Source: a virus
IMG/VR virus record: IMGVR_UViG_3300049489_001113
Span: 1 to 64,000 of that record
Direction: 5' to 3' (one strand)
DNA: 64,000 nt
Positions 32,359-40,997 of the stretch are shown here, in pieces (positions within the stretch are counted from its first letter, which is position 1; each line of letters opens with the position of its first letter). The notes beneath the pieces are model-generated. The model did no database searches. It was not told where the DNA came from and saw only the letters and a list, made by a program, of their open reading frames with translations. The position numbers were made by a program, and so were the translations under genes.

Positions 32359-33495
32359 ATGCCTGCACCCACGATGACCTGGAACCAGACGCCTATCGAG
32401 ACGTTCGCGAGTGGGATCACAAGTCTCAGTGACTTCTTCACGAAGCTCGACGCGCACCTCACGGCGTACTCGACTCTGTGGGAGACGAGCGTGCTCGACC
32501 CAGCGGGCACGAAGGAGTACCTGGAGATCAAGCGGCAGGCCGGGGTCGCTGCCGTCATGCAGAACTTCCGCATGTTCCTCTGTGGGAGCACGGCGGGCTC
32601 GAAGCCACCCACGGGGAACCAGGTCTTCCCGCACAGCAACAACAACACCACGACCGAGAGCACGGTCTTCATGTGCTTCGCCCCGGACGTAGGCGGCACC
32701 TTCCCCAACACCGGGCTCGATACGAAGTGGGAGACCGGGTACCCCTACGCGGGCGACGCGAACCCGTCGCAGATCCCGTACATCAAGGCGAGCCAGCGTC
32801 TCGGCGTCGACATCATCTTCGACCAGATGTACCTCTTGGAGTGCGAGGACATGCTGTTCGTGGTCCTGATCAGACGGTCGGACCAGAAGGTTGCGTTCTT
32901 CGGCTGCGGTGGGATGTTCCTGGCCCCGACGGTTGCTCTTGGAGATCCGATCCGCGGCGACGAGGTGGTCTGGGGTATGGTCTCGACGGCGGGTCGAGAC
33001 CTTGGGTCGAATGGTGGGTACAACATCCACGCCATCGAAGGATCGGGCACTGACCGAAACAACTACACACCGTTCAACGGACAGTTGTCGCAAAACGCCT
33101 CGACGCAGAACCGCCAGTCGCTGTGCTGCCTTCTGACACCCATCGGGCGAACAACGTCCACCGTCTCCGGTGGTCGCGTGTACAGGATCTACGGAACCAA
33201 CAGCTACCAGAACGAATTCATCAGCGGGAACGAAGATGAGAGTGGGTACTGGAACACCGTCGAGTACCTCGACGGATCGAGAGCCTGCGACCCCATCGCG
33301 TACCAGTACGTGGACCAGTCGAACCGCACTCGCATGGGCGAGCTGAGGCAGATTCACCCGGTGTGGGAGTCGCTGGCCCACAAGGAAGTACGCGACGCGG
33401 CGGGGAACCTCAAGGGCTACGACCTGTGTGGCCAGACCAGCTTCGCCGGTACGTCAGGCTACTTCTTCTCCAACGACCCGAACCCCGGACCCTGA
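32359..33495 (+). CDS. Putative virion protein, large family A copy 2 (378 aa)
   Basis: It starts MPAPTMTWNQTPIETFASGI and contains HLTAYSTLWETSVLDPAGTK, GGTFPNTGLDTKW, and LGDPIRGDEVVWG. The downstream 33499 protein matches it over its whole length, so the two are a recent tandem duplication. Contents suggest a beta-rich tail or capsid fibre part. Confidence 0.62.
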   Translation: MPAPTMTWNQTPIETFASGITSLSDFFTKLDAHLTAYSTLWETSVLDPAGTKEYLEIKRQAGVAAVMQNFRMFLCGSTAGSKPPTGNQVFPHSNNNTTTESTVFMCFAPDVGGTFPNTGLDTKWETGYPYAGDANPSQIPYIKASQRLGVDIIFDQMYLLECEDMLFVVLIRRSDQKVAFFGCGGMFLAPTVALGDPIRGDEVVWGMVSTAGRDLGSNGGYNIHAIEGSGTDRNNYTPFNGQLSQNASTQNRQSLCCLLTPIGRTTSTVSGGRVYRIYGTNSYQNEFISGNEDESGYWNTVEYLDGSRACDPIAYQYVDQSNRTRMGELRQIHPVWESLAHKEVRDAAGNLKGYDLCGQTSFAGTSGYFFSNDPNPGP

Positions 33496-33498
33496 ACC

Positions 33499-34620
33499 AT
33501 GGCTCCTCCATTGATGACGTGGGCCCAGACGCCGATGGACGTGTTCCCCGCGGGGATCACCTCCGCCTCGGACTTCTTCGTGAAGCTCGCGGCGCACATC
33601 ACGGCCTACTCGACGTACTGGCAGACCTCGGTGCTCGACTCCGCCGGCACCAAACGGTACTACGAGATCAAGCGCAAGGGCACACCGGCAGCGGTGATCG
33701 CGAACGCGCGAATCTTCCTGTGCAGTGATGCGGCTTCGGGCCCCCCGAACGCGAACGTGATCGGGCCGCACAACAGCACGACGAACCCAGGCAACGTGGT
33801 GTTCGGATCGTTCGCGCCGAATGTGGGAGGCACCTTCCCCAACACCGGGCTCGACACGAAATGGTTGTCGGGTCTGCCATACGCAGGCGACGCCAACAAC
33901 GGCGGACTCGGTGGCTACGTGAGGTGCTCGCATCGCATGGGCGTCGATCACGTCATGGACGCCATGTGGATCATCGAGAACGAGGACTGCCTCTACGTCG
34001 TGACGATGCGCCGCTCCGATCAACTCACGAGCGTGTTCGGCATGGGCGGGATCTTCCAGGCCCCGACCGTGGGTCTCGGTGATCCTGTTCGCGGGGATGA
34101 GGTGGTCTGGGGTGTGATGACCACCGGGTACTGGTACCTGCACAACGAAGTGAACATGCACTACTCGCACGCCAGCAGCACCGCGCAATCCCGCAGTGCC
34201 GGTTTCGTCAACGGCCAGCTCTGCGACTCCGGCGAGAGGTACAGGCAGGGGATGATCTGGGCGATCAACCCGACGAGCAGGACCATCACGACGGGCTCGC
34301 CCATTCGGGTACTGAGGATCTACGGGGTCCACGACTTCGGGAACGAGGTCTCGGCCATCAACAACGGGAATTGGAACACGTCGGAGTATCCGACGGGGGC
34401 CAAGGCCGGTGACCCTGTGAGCTACTCGAAGGTGGATGGGGGGAGCCGATTCCGCCTCGGGTCCCTGCGACAGATCCGGGCCTTCCACGGCGGGCTCTCG
34501 CGCAGGGCCATCGCCAACGATGTCGGCTCTGTGAAGGGCTTCCTACTCGCCCCTTACCTCACGTTCGACGACAACCACGCTCTCCTGTTCAGCCAGGAAG
34601 CGAACCCAGGAGTTGGATGA
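33499..34620 (+). CDS. Putative virion protein, large family A copy 3 (373 aa)
   Basis: MAPPLMTWAQTPMDVFPAGI, HITAYSTYWQTSVLDSAGTK, GGTFPNTGLDTKW and LGDPVRGDEVVWG repeat the landmarks of 32359. Middle and C-terminal parts have diverged more, as expected for surface-exposed regions. Its stop overlaps the next start. Confidence 0.62.
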   Translation: MAPPLMTWAQTPMDVFPAGITSASDFFVKLAAHITAYSTYWQTSVLDSAGTKRYYEIKRKGTPAAVIANARIFLCSDAASGPPNANVIGPHNSTTNPGNVVFGSFAPNVGGTFPNTGLDTKWLSGLPYAGDANNGGLGGYVRCSHRMGVDHVMDAMWIIENEDCLYVVTMRRSDQLTSVFGMGGIFQAPTVGLGDPVRGDEVVWGVMTTGYWYLHNEVNMHYSHASSTAQSRSAGFVNGQLCDSGERYRQGMIWAINPTSRTITTGSPIRVLRIYGVHDFGNEVSAINNGNWNTSEYPTGAKAGDPVSYSKVDGGSRFRLGSLRQIRAFHGGLSRRAIANDVGSVKGFLLAPYLTFDDNHALLFSQEANPGVG

Positions 34621-34883
34621 TGGCAACAACGAACGTCAGCTTCCAGTGCACGTCGCAGTCCGACATGCCGTTCCAGTACGCCCTGACCGCGGCACAACTC
34701 TTTGTGGGGGAGGCGACGAAGGCGGGGCTCGTGGTGGACTCGGTGGACGAGAACCGCGAGACCGGGATCGTCTGGGTCCAGGTCTCCGAGAAGCCAGCGC
34801 CGGACTTCCTCACCACCGTCGATGGGGCACTCGAGGCAGCACTCGGCAGGTACCCGATCCAGATCGAAGCGCAGAGGGGGTAG
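34620..34883 (+). CDS. Small protein closing cassette 2 (87 aa)
   Basis: ATG 34620 gives better spacing to AGGAG (34608-34612) than ATG 34617. It is an alpha/beta protein with LTAAQLFVGEATKAGLVVDS. Same length and relative position as 31084 and 37453. Confidence 0.58.
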   Translation: MATTNVSFQCTSQSDMPFQYALTAAQLFVGEATKAGLVVDSVDENRETGIVWVQVSEKPAPDFLTTVDGALEAALGRYPIQIEAQRG

Positions 34884-34886
34884 TCC

Positions 34887-35189
34887 GTGGCCGAGTACCG
34901 CCGCCATCCGAAGTCGATCGGGTACCGCAGGTCACCTCTGCAGTCCTTCCGCGCGACGGGCAGCGGTGTCGACCCGTCCGCCGATCTCGCGCCGTGCCCC
35001 GAACCCGTGCTGGTGCTCGCGACGGAGGACACGGATACCTTCACGGCCGATCGCGTCGCCTACCAGGAGACCACCGCCGTGTACTTCAACATCGTGGGTG
35101 ATGCCCTGGGCATCAGGGACGGCGGGCCTGCCCCCGAAGCCTTCACGTCGGCGGGTGCTATCATCCCGCTCGGGAGTACCATCGTATGA
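34887..35189 (+). CDS. RRSP-adaptor protein without lectin domain, cassette 3 (100 aa)
   Basis: GTG 34887 starts AEYRRHPKSIGYRRSPLQSF, the same N-terminal peptide as 29075 and 31354, but only about 80 residues follow and no LamG domain is present. The C-terminus SAGAIIPLGSTIV recurs in the next gene. It may be the stripped-down anchor of this cassette. Confidence 0.6.
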   Translation: MAEYRRHPKSIGYRRSPLQSFRATGSGVDPSADLAPCPEPVLVLATEDTDTFTADRVAYQETTAVYFNIVGDALGIRDGGPAPEAFTSAGAIIPLGSTIV

Positions 35190-35389
35190 GCTGCCCGAAT
35201 CCCAACGGTCCCCTCGTCATCGCGGATGGTCGCCTCACGGAGATGCGCTCGCTCGGAGGCGGTGTCGTGATTCCGAGCTTCACGACCGCCGGACAGATGA
35301 TCCCCGCCGACATCACCGACTCAGCACCGCCCTCACCCGGCTTCACCAGCGCAGGGGACATCAAGCCCCTCGGGAGCACCATCGTATGA
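35186..35389 (+). CDS. Small protein with repeated C-terminus (67 aa)
   Basis: ATG 35186 overlaps the previous stop. It ends TSAGDIKPLGSTIV, nearly the end of the preceding protein. The following gene start is embedded in the same repeated DNA (CTCGGGAGnACCATCGTATG). It may be an anchor duplicate. Confidence 0.55.
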   Translation: MSCPNPNGPLVIADGRLTEMRSLGGGVVIPSFTTAGQMIPADITDSAPPSPGFTSAGDIKPLGSTIV

Positions 35390-36408
35390 GCCTGCCGAAC
35401 GTCAACTGGAAGAAGGGCAAGCGGTTCTGGGTGGCGGTCACGGACAACGTGCCACGTCGGTTCATGGACGCCCTGTACCTGGTCATGGGACCAGACACGA
35501 ACGTGGACCCCGCATCGGTGTCTGACCTCTACTACGACGACTCGGCACGCGTCTCCGGTGTAGGCAGTGCCGTCGGCAGCGTGAACAAGGACCAGTACGT
35601 GGGCGTCACCGAGGCCCTGTACTGGAGCTACGTCACGGGGGCCCTCAACCACCGCGGGATCATCGCGGGCCAGGGTACGGCGACCAAGAGCCCCACTATG
35701 GGTGTCAACGACAGCTTCGCGGCCAACCGCATCATGATGAACTGCACGAAGAATGCGGGCCCATTCACGACCTGGGATGCGGCCAACCCGTTCGGCGGAC
35801 AGAGCTTCGGCTACTGGCACCTGACTGGTGTGGTGGCAGCACCCGCCGTGATCGGTGCGGACTGGTATGAGTGCCAGGAGGCCATGCACATCGCGATCCG
35901 CACCACAGGTGGTGCGGACATGGGCGGGATGGGCGGAGCCATCACCGATCCGCAGAGCACGCTTGCCGCGGATGCGGAGAGCGATGGACGCAACTACGGC
36001 ATGATCACCGCCGCGGACGGCTTCAACACGGATTGGACGGATCAAGTCCAGATCCAATCCGGCTCTCTCGAGCGGGTCACGGAGCACCAACCGAGCAACG
36101 GGTCCAACCACGCTGGGATCCTCACGCCTGGTACGTCCTCGACCGAGACGCTGCGGCGCACCCAGGCGTACGCGAACCTCGGAGAGTCCTTCGGGACGAC
36201 CTACGGCGGTGCCATCGTGGGCTTCCTGGCGATCCCCTTCAGGCGCAGTGGTGACAACATCTTCCGGGGGAACTCGAGGCGGTGGGGTCCCACGAAGGCC
36301 GTGCCGTCCGGGGCTGTGTTCCAGAGCGGGGGCGCGGACGTGGCCTACGCCGGGTGGGCGAACAACATCTACAGCGTGGCCGGTTCGGCCTGCGCCTTCG
36401 CGGCATAG
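35386..36408 (+). CDS. Putative virion protein, large family B copy 1 (340 aa)
   Basis: It begins MSLPNVNWKKGKRFWVAVTD and ends with GAVFQSGGADVAYAGW and an Ala-rich tail. The next gene shares the WKK start, a WDAA..FG..... (F/Y)W core and the GAVFQSGG.DVAY end. No known family recognised; composition fits a capsid or fibre protein. Confidence 0.6.
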   Translation: MSLPNVNWKKGKRFWVAVTDNVPRRFMDALYLVMGPDTNVDPASVSDLYYDDSARVSGVGSAVGSVNKDQYVGVTEALYWSYVTGALNHRGIIAGQGTATKSPTMGVNDSFAANRIMMNCTKNAGPFTTWDAANPFGGQSFGYWHLTGVVAAPAVIGADWYECQEAMHIAIRTTGGADMGGMGGAITDPQSTLAADAESDGRNYGMITAADGFNTDWTDQVQIQSGSLERVTEHQPSNGSNHAGILTPGTSSTETLRRTQAYANLGESFGTTYGGAIVGFLAIPFRRSGDNIFRGNSRRWGPTKAVPSGAVFQSGGADVAYAGWANNIYSVAGSACAFAA

Positions 36409-36417
36409 GGAGATCAC

Positions 36418-37443
36418 ATGAGCACCCTCGCAACGCTGCACTGGAAGAAGTACGCACGGGTCTCCGTGGCTCTCACGGCGAACGCGCCTGCCGAGTCCCT
36501 GGACGCGATGTGGACGAGGCTGGACCCGGCCGCATCTGGGTTCTACTACGACGGCATCACGGTCCGGACACCGGGCGTCACCGGCCCCACCTGGAGCCGC
36601 TATCAGAACGCCGGCCCTACCACGACGGAGGCCCTCTACAGCTCGGCCTTCCCGGCGGGCGGTGTCGGTGTCTGCATCGCTGGCCAGGACCAGGTCGCGA
36701 ACCCGGTGAAGAGTCCAACGCGGCGCACCCCCGACACCACGAACAGTGCGAACATCCTCATCGCGAACGTGGCAGCCAACGCGGGCGCCTTCGCGTCGTG
36801 GGATGCGGCTGCCGTGTTCGGGGCGAGCGCCCGGCACTTCAACTACTGGAAGTGGGCGACGATGGGCATCGCCACCACGGTCAACTTCGACATGTACGAA
36901 TGCGAGGAGGCGTTCGCCGTCGCTGCCTTCGCGGCAGGAGCCCCTGTCGGGCTTCTCATCGGGGCCATCTACGACCAGCACAGCCAGCTCGGGGCCGACG
37001 CCGAGGTGGGGGGTGCCTCCGCTGGTCGGGTCATGGGCATGGTGACCGGAAACGCAAGCATTGCAACCAATTTCCTGTCGACCAGCGATGTGCTCAACGG
37101 CAACAACGTCGGGCAGTTCATGGACCACCACACGACCGAGGGACAGAACCACAACGGGATCCTGATCCCCGGGCAGACCGGCATTCGAGTCGCCGACAAG
37201 TACGGGAACACGGCCTACGACGGCAACACCTTCCGTACCCTCGGCGGGATCAACGTCATGCAGACCGGCTACCCGTTCTTCGAGAGCCAGGGCTCTCTCC
37301 TTCTTGGGACCTCCCGCCAGAGTGGCCCCTGCCCACAGACCACCCTCGGGGCCGTGTTCCAAAGTGGTGGAGTGGACGTGGCCTACACGGCATTCTCCGG
37401 CTCCCACATCAGCGCCCAGCAGGCGTGGGCCCTGGCGGCATAG
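36418..37443 (+). CDS. Putative virion protein, large family B copy 2 (341 aa)
   Basis: A GGGAGATCAC leader precedes ATG 36418. LHWKKYARVSVALTANAP at the start, SWDAAAVFGASARHFNYWKW in the middle and GAVFQSGGVDVAYTAF near the end pair it with 35386. The duplication is older than that of family A copies 2 and 3, judging by eye. Confidence 0.6.
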   Translation: MSTLATLHWKKYARVSVALTANAPAESLDAMWTRLDPAASGFYYDGITVRTPGVTGPTWSRYQNAGPTTTEALYSSAFPAGGVGVCIAGQDQVANPVKSPTRRTPDTTNSANILIANVAANAGAFASWDAAAVFGASARHFNYWKWATMGIATTVNFDMYECEEAFAVAAFAAGAPVGLLIGAIYDQHSQLGADAEVGGASAGRVMGMVTGNASIATNFLSTSDVLNGNNVGQFMDHHTTEGQNHNGILIPGQTGIRVADKYGNTAYDGNTFRTLGGINVMQTGYPFFESQGSLLLGTSRQSGPCPQTTLGAVFQSGGVDVAYTAFSGSHISAQQAWALAA

Positions 37444-37452
37444 GAAGCCCAC

Positions 37453-37722
37453 ATGCGCATCCACGACACCGGGTCCGACAACTATCTCGTCGAGTTGATG
37501 CAGTCCCCGCTGGCTGTCGTGGAGCGAGCCCGGGGCGCGCTGTCCATCACCCACCCGGTCTCGTCTGTTGAACTGTTCGGTGGGCGCGCGAAGATCTGGT
37601 TCTATGAGAACCGCGCTGCTCTCGACGCGGACATGGTCGAACTCGCGGCACTGACCTACGAGAACGCTGCTCAGGTGGTCGAAGTCGACAACGATGGAAC
37701 CTGCGTGGACGTCACGCCGTAG
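37453..37722 (+). CDS. Small protein closing cassette 3 (89 aa)
   Basis: It occupies the same slot as 31084 and 34620. Sequence: VELMQSPLAVVERARGALSI followed by a beta-hairpin (KIWFYEN) and an acidic end. Homology to the other two is not clear by eye. Confidence 0.56.
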   Translation: MRIHDTGSDNYLVELMQSPLAVVERARGALSITHPVSSVELFGGRAKIWFYENRAALDADMVELAALTYENAAQVVEVDNDGTCVDVTP

Positions 37723-37731
37723 GAGAAGAGA

Positions 37732-38124
37732 ATGTGGAACTGCCACCACTGCTCGAAGGCCGCCCTCGACACGGATGCTCGGTGCCCCCAGTGCGGAGCG
37801 CCGAGAGCCAGAAGCTCGCGGGCCGGAGGGTCTCCGGTGCCCGAGGCCGTCGCGATCAACCAGTGCACGAAGCTCAAGTTCGGTGACGGCAAGGCATTCG
37901 GCTACATGCGCTGGACCGAGGAGTTCGGCAGCGTGACGGACTCCCACCATCAGCTCGTGATGAACATGCGGGTGGAGCCGCCCGGTCTCGCCGAGCCCGA
38001 GGAGATGAAGCAACTCGGTGAGTGGGGCTGGGTCAAGGTCGCCCCGGGCCACTACCAGCGTGAACTGGAGCGAGCCCCGGTCATCACGTTCGAGGGTGAG
38101 AAGGCGAAGCATCTCCGGTTCTGA
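37732..38124 (+). CDS. Zinc-ribbon protein (130 aa)
   Basis: It begins MWNCHHCSKAALDTDARCPQ with CG following, a classical zinc ribbon, followed by a linker and a beta-rich domain (GWVKVAPGHYQRELERAPVI). It is the last gene of the rightward structural block and faces the leftward methyltransferase remnant. Confidence 0.62.
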   Translation: MWNCHHCSKAALDTDARCPQCGAPRARSSRAGGSPVPEAVAINQCTKLKFGDGKAFGYMRWTEEFGSVTDSHHQLVMNMRVEPPGLAEPEEMKQLGEWGWVKVAPGHYQRELERAPVITFEGEKAKHLRF

Positions 38125-38248
38125 GATCACCGGCGCAGAACTCGCGCACATCCTCACCGCTGCCGGCGCACTCGTACCCGACTGTCCGCCACCCCTCCCT
38201 GGGACGGCGTGCGAACATCTCGAGCTTCTCCATGCCCGGGAACATCAA
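38084..38248 (-). pseudogene. Displaced C-terminal fragment of the MT-A70 methyltransferase gene
   Basis: The minus-strand frame encodes MFPGMEKLEMFARRPREGW, then VGYECAGSGEDVREF. It aligns with the intact methyltransferase end MFVSLDKLELFARRDRPGW, VGNECPSTSGVDIRDW. It lies immediately after the HNH-AP2 gene stop, has no start of its own, and keeps the high-GC codon use of the phage. It looks like the original 3' end cut off by the HNH insertion. Confidence 0.78.
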
Positions 38249-38874
38249 CACCATGAACGCGCTTCGTTGACGTGCGTAAACAGCTCCGCACGTAGTTTCA
38301 CGGCGGCCGTGACGGCTGCCTCGAAAGAGTCGAAGCACCCCCCGTTGTGTCGAACTCCTTGGTGGCACACGCGAACCCTGAACCGCCCACCGTTCTCCAA
38401 GTACACGTTCCTATGTCCGGTGGACGACCTGCCACGCTGGTTCTGCACACTCTGCTGGGGAGTAACGACGCGGAGATTCGCGCGTCGATTGTTCAATCGG
38501 TTGCCGTCGATGTGGTCCACTGCAACCTCACGGCGCGTCTCTTGGAGCAGAAACCGGTGTAAGAACCCGCGCCTTGATCGCACGTAACCGTGCGTATTCA
38601 AACTCCAGCGCCCTGCTCTCATAAGAAGCGGAACATCAGCTATATCAACAATGGTCCTGCTGACCACCGCACCTCGCCGATTCGTGAGGAGAAGCCACAC
38701 ACCATCAACCGCCTCCACCAGATCATTGAAGCCGCGTGAAATGGCGCCAGCCTTTCGTCTACGTTTGGCGGCGTAATGCGTGTTGCACACACCGTTCGCG
38801 TACCTGGGTCGCGGGCACCCTGCGACCCCGCAAGGGGACCTACTCTTACTGTTTGACCCAGTCACGGATATCAA
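38245..38874 (-). CDS. HNH homing endonuclease with AP2-like DNA-binding domain (209 aa)
   Basis: The N-terminal CGVAGCPRPRYANGVCNTHY is a Cys/His element common in phage HNH proteins. VAVDHIDGNRLNNRRANLRV is the HNH nuclease. RNVYLENGGRFRVRV with FDSFEAAVTAAVKLRAELF is an AP2-like domain. The gene overlaps the 3' end of the methyltransferase by 29 bases and is AT-richer than its surroundings. It has inserted into the methyltransferase gene. Confidence 0.9.
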   Translation of the reverse strand: MISVTGSNSKSRSPCGVAGCPRPRYANGVCNTHYAAKRRRKAGAISRGFNDLVEAVDGVWLLLTNRRGAVVSRTIVDIADVPLLMRAGRWSLNTHGYVRSRRGFLHRFLLQETRREVAVDHIDGNRLNNRRANLRVVTPQQSVQNQRGRSSTGHRNVYLENGGRFRVRVCHQGVRHNGGCFDSFEAAVTAAVKLRAELFTHVNEARSWC

Positions 38875-39457
38875 CTCCAGATGTTGATGGGCACTCGTTA
38901 CCTACACAAGTCCATCCTGGTCTATCACGTCGGGCAAAGAGTTCCAACTTGTCTAAACTGACGAACATTGAGTCCAGCGCATCCTGCACGCACTCGGGCT
39001 TCGCGCTGTGCTTCAGGTTCGGTGCGAAGAACACGTTCCGCACCGACCTGTTCTCGAGCTTGTCGTACACCTTCCCTCGCGTACCCACGAGCATGAACTC
39101 GCACGCATTGCGGGCGAGCCGTCCCATCCCGAAGGCGATGTCGGACGCACCGATCTGAACGTCCTCGGCATCCACCTCGACGCCCTTGCCCGTCTTCACC
39201 CAAACCCATACCTGCTTCTGCTCGAACCCGTACGCGTCGACGGCGCACATCCCCGCGGAGATCATCGACGCCGGGCACCAGAGAACGAGCACGGCGTCGT
39301 CCGCCGCGACGTTCTTCACGGGCAGGGTCACAATGTCTCGGATCGACATCGTCGTGTAGTTCGACCCGGCCCCCCTCGGTACGTCGCTCATCGTGAGCTT
39401 GTCCCCGAATTGCCAAGCTGGATCCGAAACAATCACTCCATACTTCTTCTGTTCCAC
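38846..39457 (-). CDS. MT-A70 family DNA adenine methyltransferase with replaced C-terminus (203 aa)
   Basis: VIVSDPAWQF is the catalytic motif (DPAW in place of DPPW), followed by LVLWCPASM and the C-terminal DKLELFARRDRPGW. GTG 39457 follows AAGGGAGAACGC, the same leader as the 16092 gene. The last 40 codons are AT-richer than the rest, and a displaced homologous end lies beyond the HNH gene. The enzyme should still be active since the C-terminal signature was restored. Confidence 0.82.
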   Translation of the reverse strand: MEQKKYGVIVSDPAWQFGDKLTMSDVPRGAGSNYTTMSIRDIVTLPVKNVAADDAVLVLWCPASMISAGMCAVDAYGFEQKQVWVWVKTGKGVEVDAEDVQIGASDIAFGMGRLARNACEFMLVGTRGKVYDKLENRSVRNVFFAPNLKHSAKPECVQDALDSMFVSLDKLELFARRDRPGWTCVGNECPSTSGVDIRDWVKQ

Positions 39458-39468
39458 GCGTTCTCCCT

Positions 39469-40437
39469 TCACACCATCTCCGACTCGAGCAGCGCCGACA
39501 CCACGTCGGCACCCAGTGAGTCCGGATCTTTCCTGTCGTCACCCGAGTAGCGCGCAACCCACGAGGGTACGTGCTTCGCCACCGTGTCCGCGAGGATGTG
39601 CGTCCCCGTCGTCCCTGCCGGATCGTTGTCCAGAAAGAACGTGCACGAGGACGCAGCGCACAGAAGCTCGATCTGCCGGCGGCTCGGCTTGCTCCCCATG
39701 ATCGCCACGGGACACACCTCGCCGAGACGAGCATGCCCCCGCGTCTCCTGCCACACCCGCATCGCGTCGAAGGGTCCCTCGACCACCACGACGTGCGCTG
39801 CCTCCCGTGCCGCGAGGTGGGCGCCGAAGAGGTGGCGGGACTTCTTCGCGTTCCAGTACGTGTGCCACCGTTGCGGGTCGTCCCGCGTGGTGCGCCCGAG
39901 GGCGCCGGCGAGGCGCCCGTTGCGGTTGCGCAGAGGAACCGTGGCGCGGTGCCGTTCCTTGTCGAAGCCCACGGACCAGGCTTCCATCGCCTGGACGGTG
40001 AACCCCCGCCCCATCATGTAGTCGCGCGCCTCCTCGTGAAGCGGCGCGAACTTCTCGTACATCACGCCGGGCAGGAGGCCGTCATCGTCGTCCTTCGCGG
40101 GTGGCGCGTCGTAGTCCTCCACCGCTCGAACCGCGTCGAGGAGACCATCCTCCTCGAGTTCGATCACCTTCCACCTGATCTCGTCGAGGTCTGTGTCGGC
40201 GTGAAGCTCGAGCGCATCGAGAAGCTGCTCCACGGTGCCGCCGAACCCGCACCCGAAGCAGTTCACGAGGCTGCGCACCGTCTCGCCGTAGCTGATGCCC
40301 ATGGACGGGTGACGGTCGGTCCCCTTCTTGTGCCGCCACGGCGCGAGCAGGCACGAGAACTGGACGTTCCCGCCCCCCGTCACCACACGGCTGGCGCCGA
40401 GTTCGTCGGCTACCCAGAGGACGTCCTTCTCGATCAT
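39469..40437 (-). CDS. DnaG-type DNA primase (322 aa)
   Basis: ATG 40437 overlaps the kinase stop (TGATG); the longer frame is antisense noise. An N-terminal zinc finger uses C29, H36 or H43, C60 and C63 (VNCFGCGFGG). The TOPRIM catalytic part is HVVVVEGPFDAMRVW and FFLDNDPAGTTG. No helicase domain is fused; DnaB is encoded separately at 42832. Confidence 0.85.
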   Translation of the reverse strand: MIEKDVLWVADELGASRVVTGGGNVQFSCLLAPWRHKKGTDRHPSMGISYGETVRSLVNCFGCGFGGTVEQLLDALELHADTDLDEIRWKVIELEEDGLLDAVRAVEDYDAPPAKDDDDGLLPGVMYEKFAPLHEEARDYMMGRGFTVQAMEAWSVGFDKERHRATVPLRNRNGRLAGALGRTTRDDPQRWHTYWNAKKSRHLFGAHLAAREAAHVVVVEGPFDAMRVWQETRGHARLGEVCPVAIMGSKPSRRQIELLCAASSCTFFLDNDPAGTTGTHILADTVAKHVPSWVARYSGDDRKDPDSLGADVVSALLESEMV

Positions 40438-40997
40438 CAGCGCAACCCGAAGTCGCGGAGAATGACCGCGGTGGCTTCCTCGAGGCGCACCAGATCTCCG
40501 ACGTTCATGATCGTGGCGTCGGCCTCGATCGATCGCTGCTCCGTCTCCGAGGCGTGCCCGTCGCCGTCGTACCCGGGGCGAGACACACGCACCAACTTCC
40601 CTCCGATTGAGCGGATCATCTCCGCCTCGTTCGCAAACCACACATCCGGCACGAGCCACAGCCGCACACCCGCGTCGCCTTCGATCCTGCACCGCAGGTT
40701 CTTCACCCACACCTGCGGGTCGATGCTCCGCCCGACCTCGGTGCCGAGGAGCTGCATCAGTTGACGCGGGGTCTTGTCCCAGCGAGGGTCCACGACCTCC
40801 TTGTGCTTGGGGTTGTGCATCTGCGCGTGCGACAGGTCGAAGATGATCTGCGCCGCCTCCTTCAATGGGGCAGCGAAGTGCGTCACCTGCACGCCGTCAT
40901 CACCTGGCCGGTGCGTGAGCAGTTTCTTCGCGAGGCTGGCGAAGGTATCCTTGCCCGCCCCCTTGCTCCCAAGGATCCCGATCACACGAACGCTCAT
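40437..40997 (-). CDS. Deoxynucleoside monophosphate kinase (186 aa)
   Basis: The P-loop GILGSKGAGKDTFA opens the protein; later segments KEVVDPRWDKTPRQLMQLLG and a Trp/Asp-rich region fit phage dNMP kinases of the T4 gp1 kind. It phosphorylates dNMPs for DNA synthesis. ATG 40997 was chosen over GTG 41000. Sits between ThyX and primase, all coupled. Confidence 0.78.
   Translation of the reverse strand: MSVRVIGILGSKGAGKDTFASLAKKLLTHRPGDDGVQVTHFAAPLKEAAQIIFDLSHAQMHNPKHKEVVDPRWDKTPRQLMQLLGTEVGRSIDPQVWVKNLRCRIEGDAGVRLWLVPDVWFANEAEMIRSIGGKLVRVSRPGYDGDGHASETEQRSIEADATIMNVGDLVRLEEATAVILRDFGLR

Noticed and set aside
35161-38157. Minus-strand frame of 998 residues across the virion cassettes
   Set aside because: It is antisense to well-supported plus-strand genes, has shadow-type composition (Val/His/Gly/Arg-rich) and no ribosome site. 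High GC makes such long false frames common.
38018-38587. Plus-strand frame reading ITGAELAHILTAAGALVPD
   Set aside because: It looks protein-like, but there is no start codon with a ribosome site, and the minus-strand reading of the same bases is a clear methyltransferase end.
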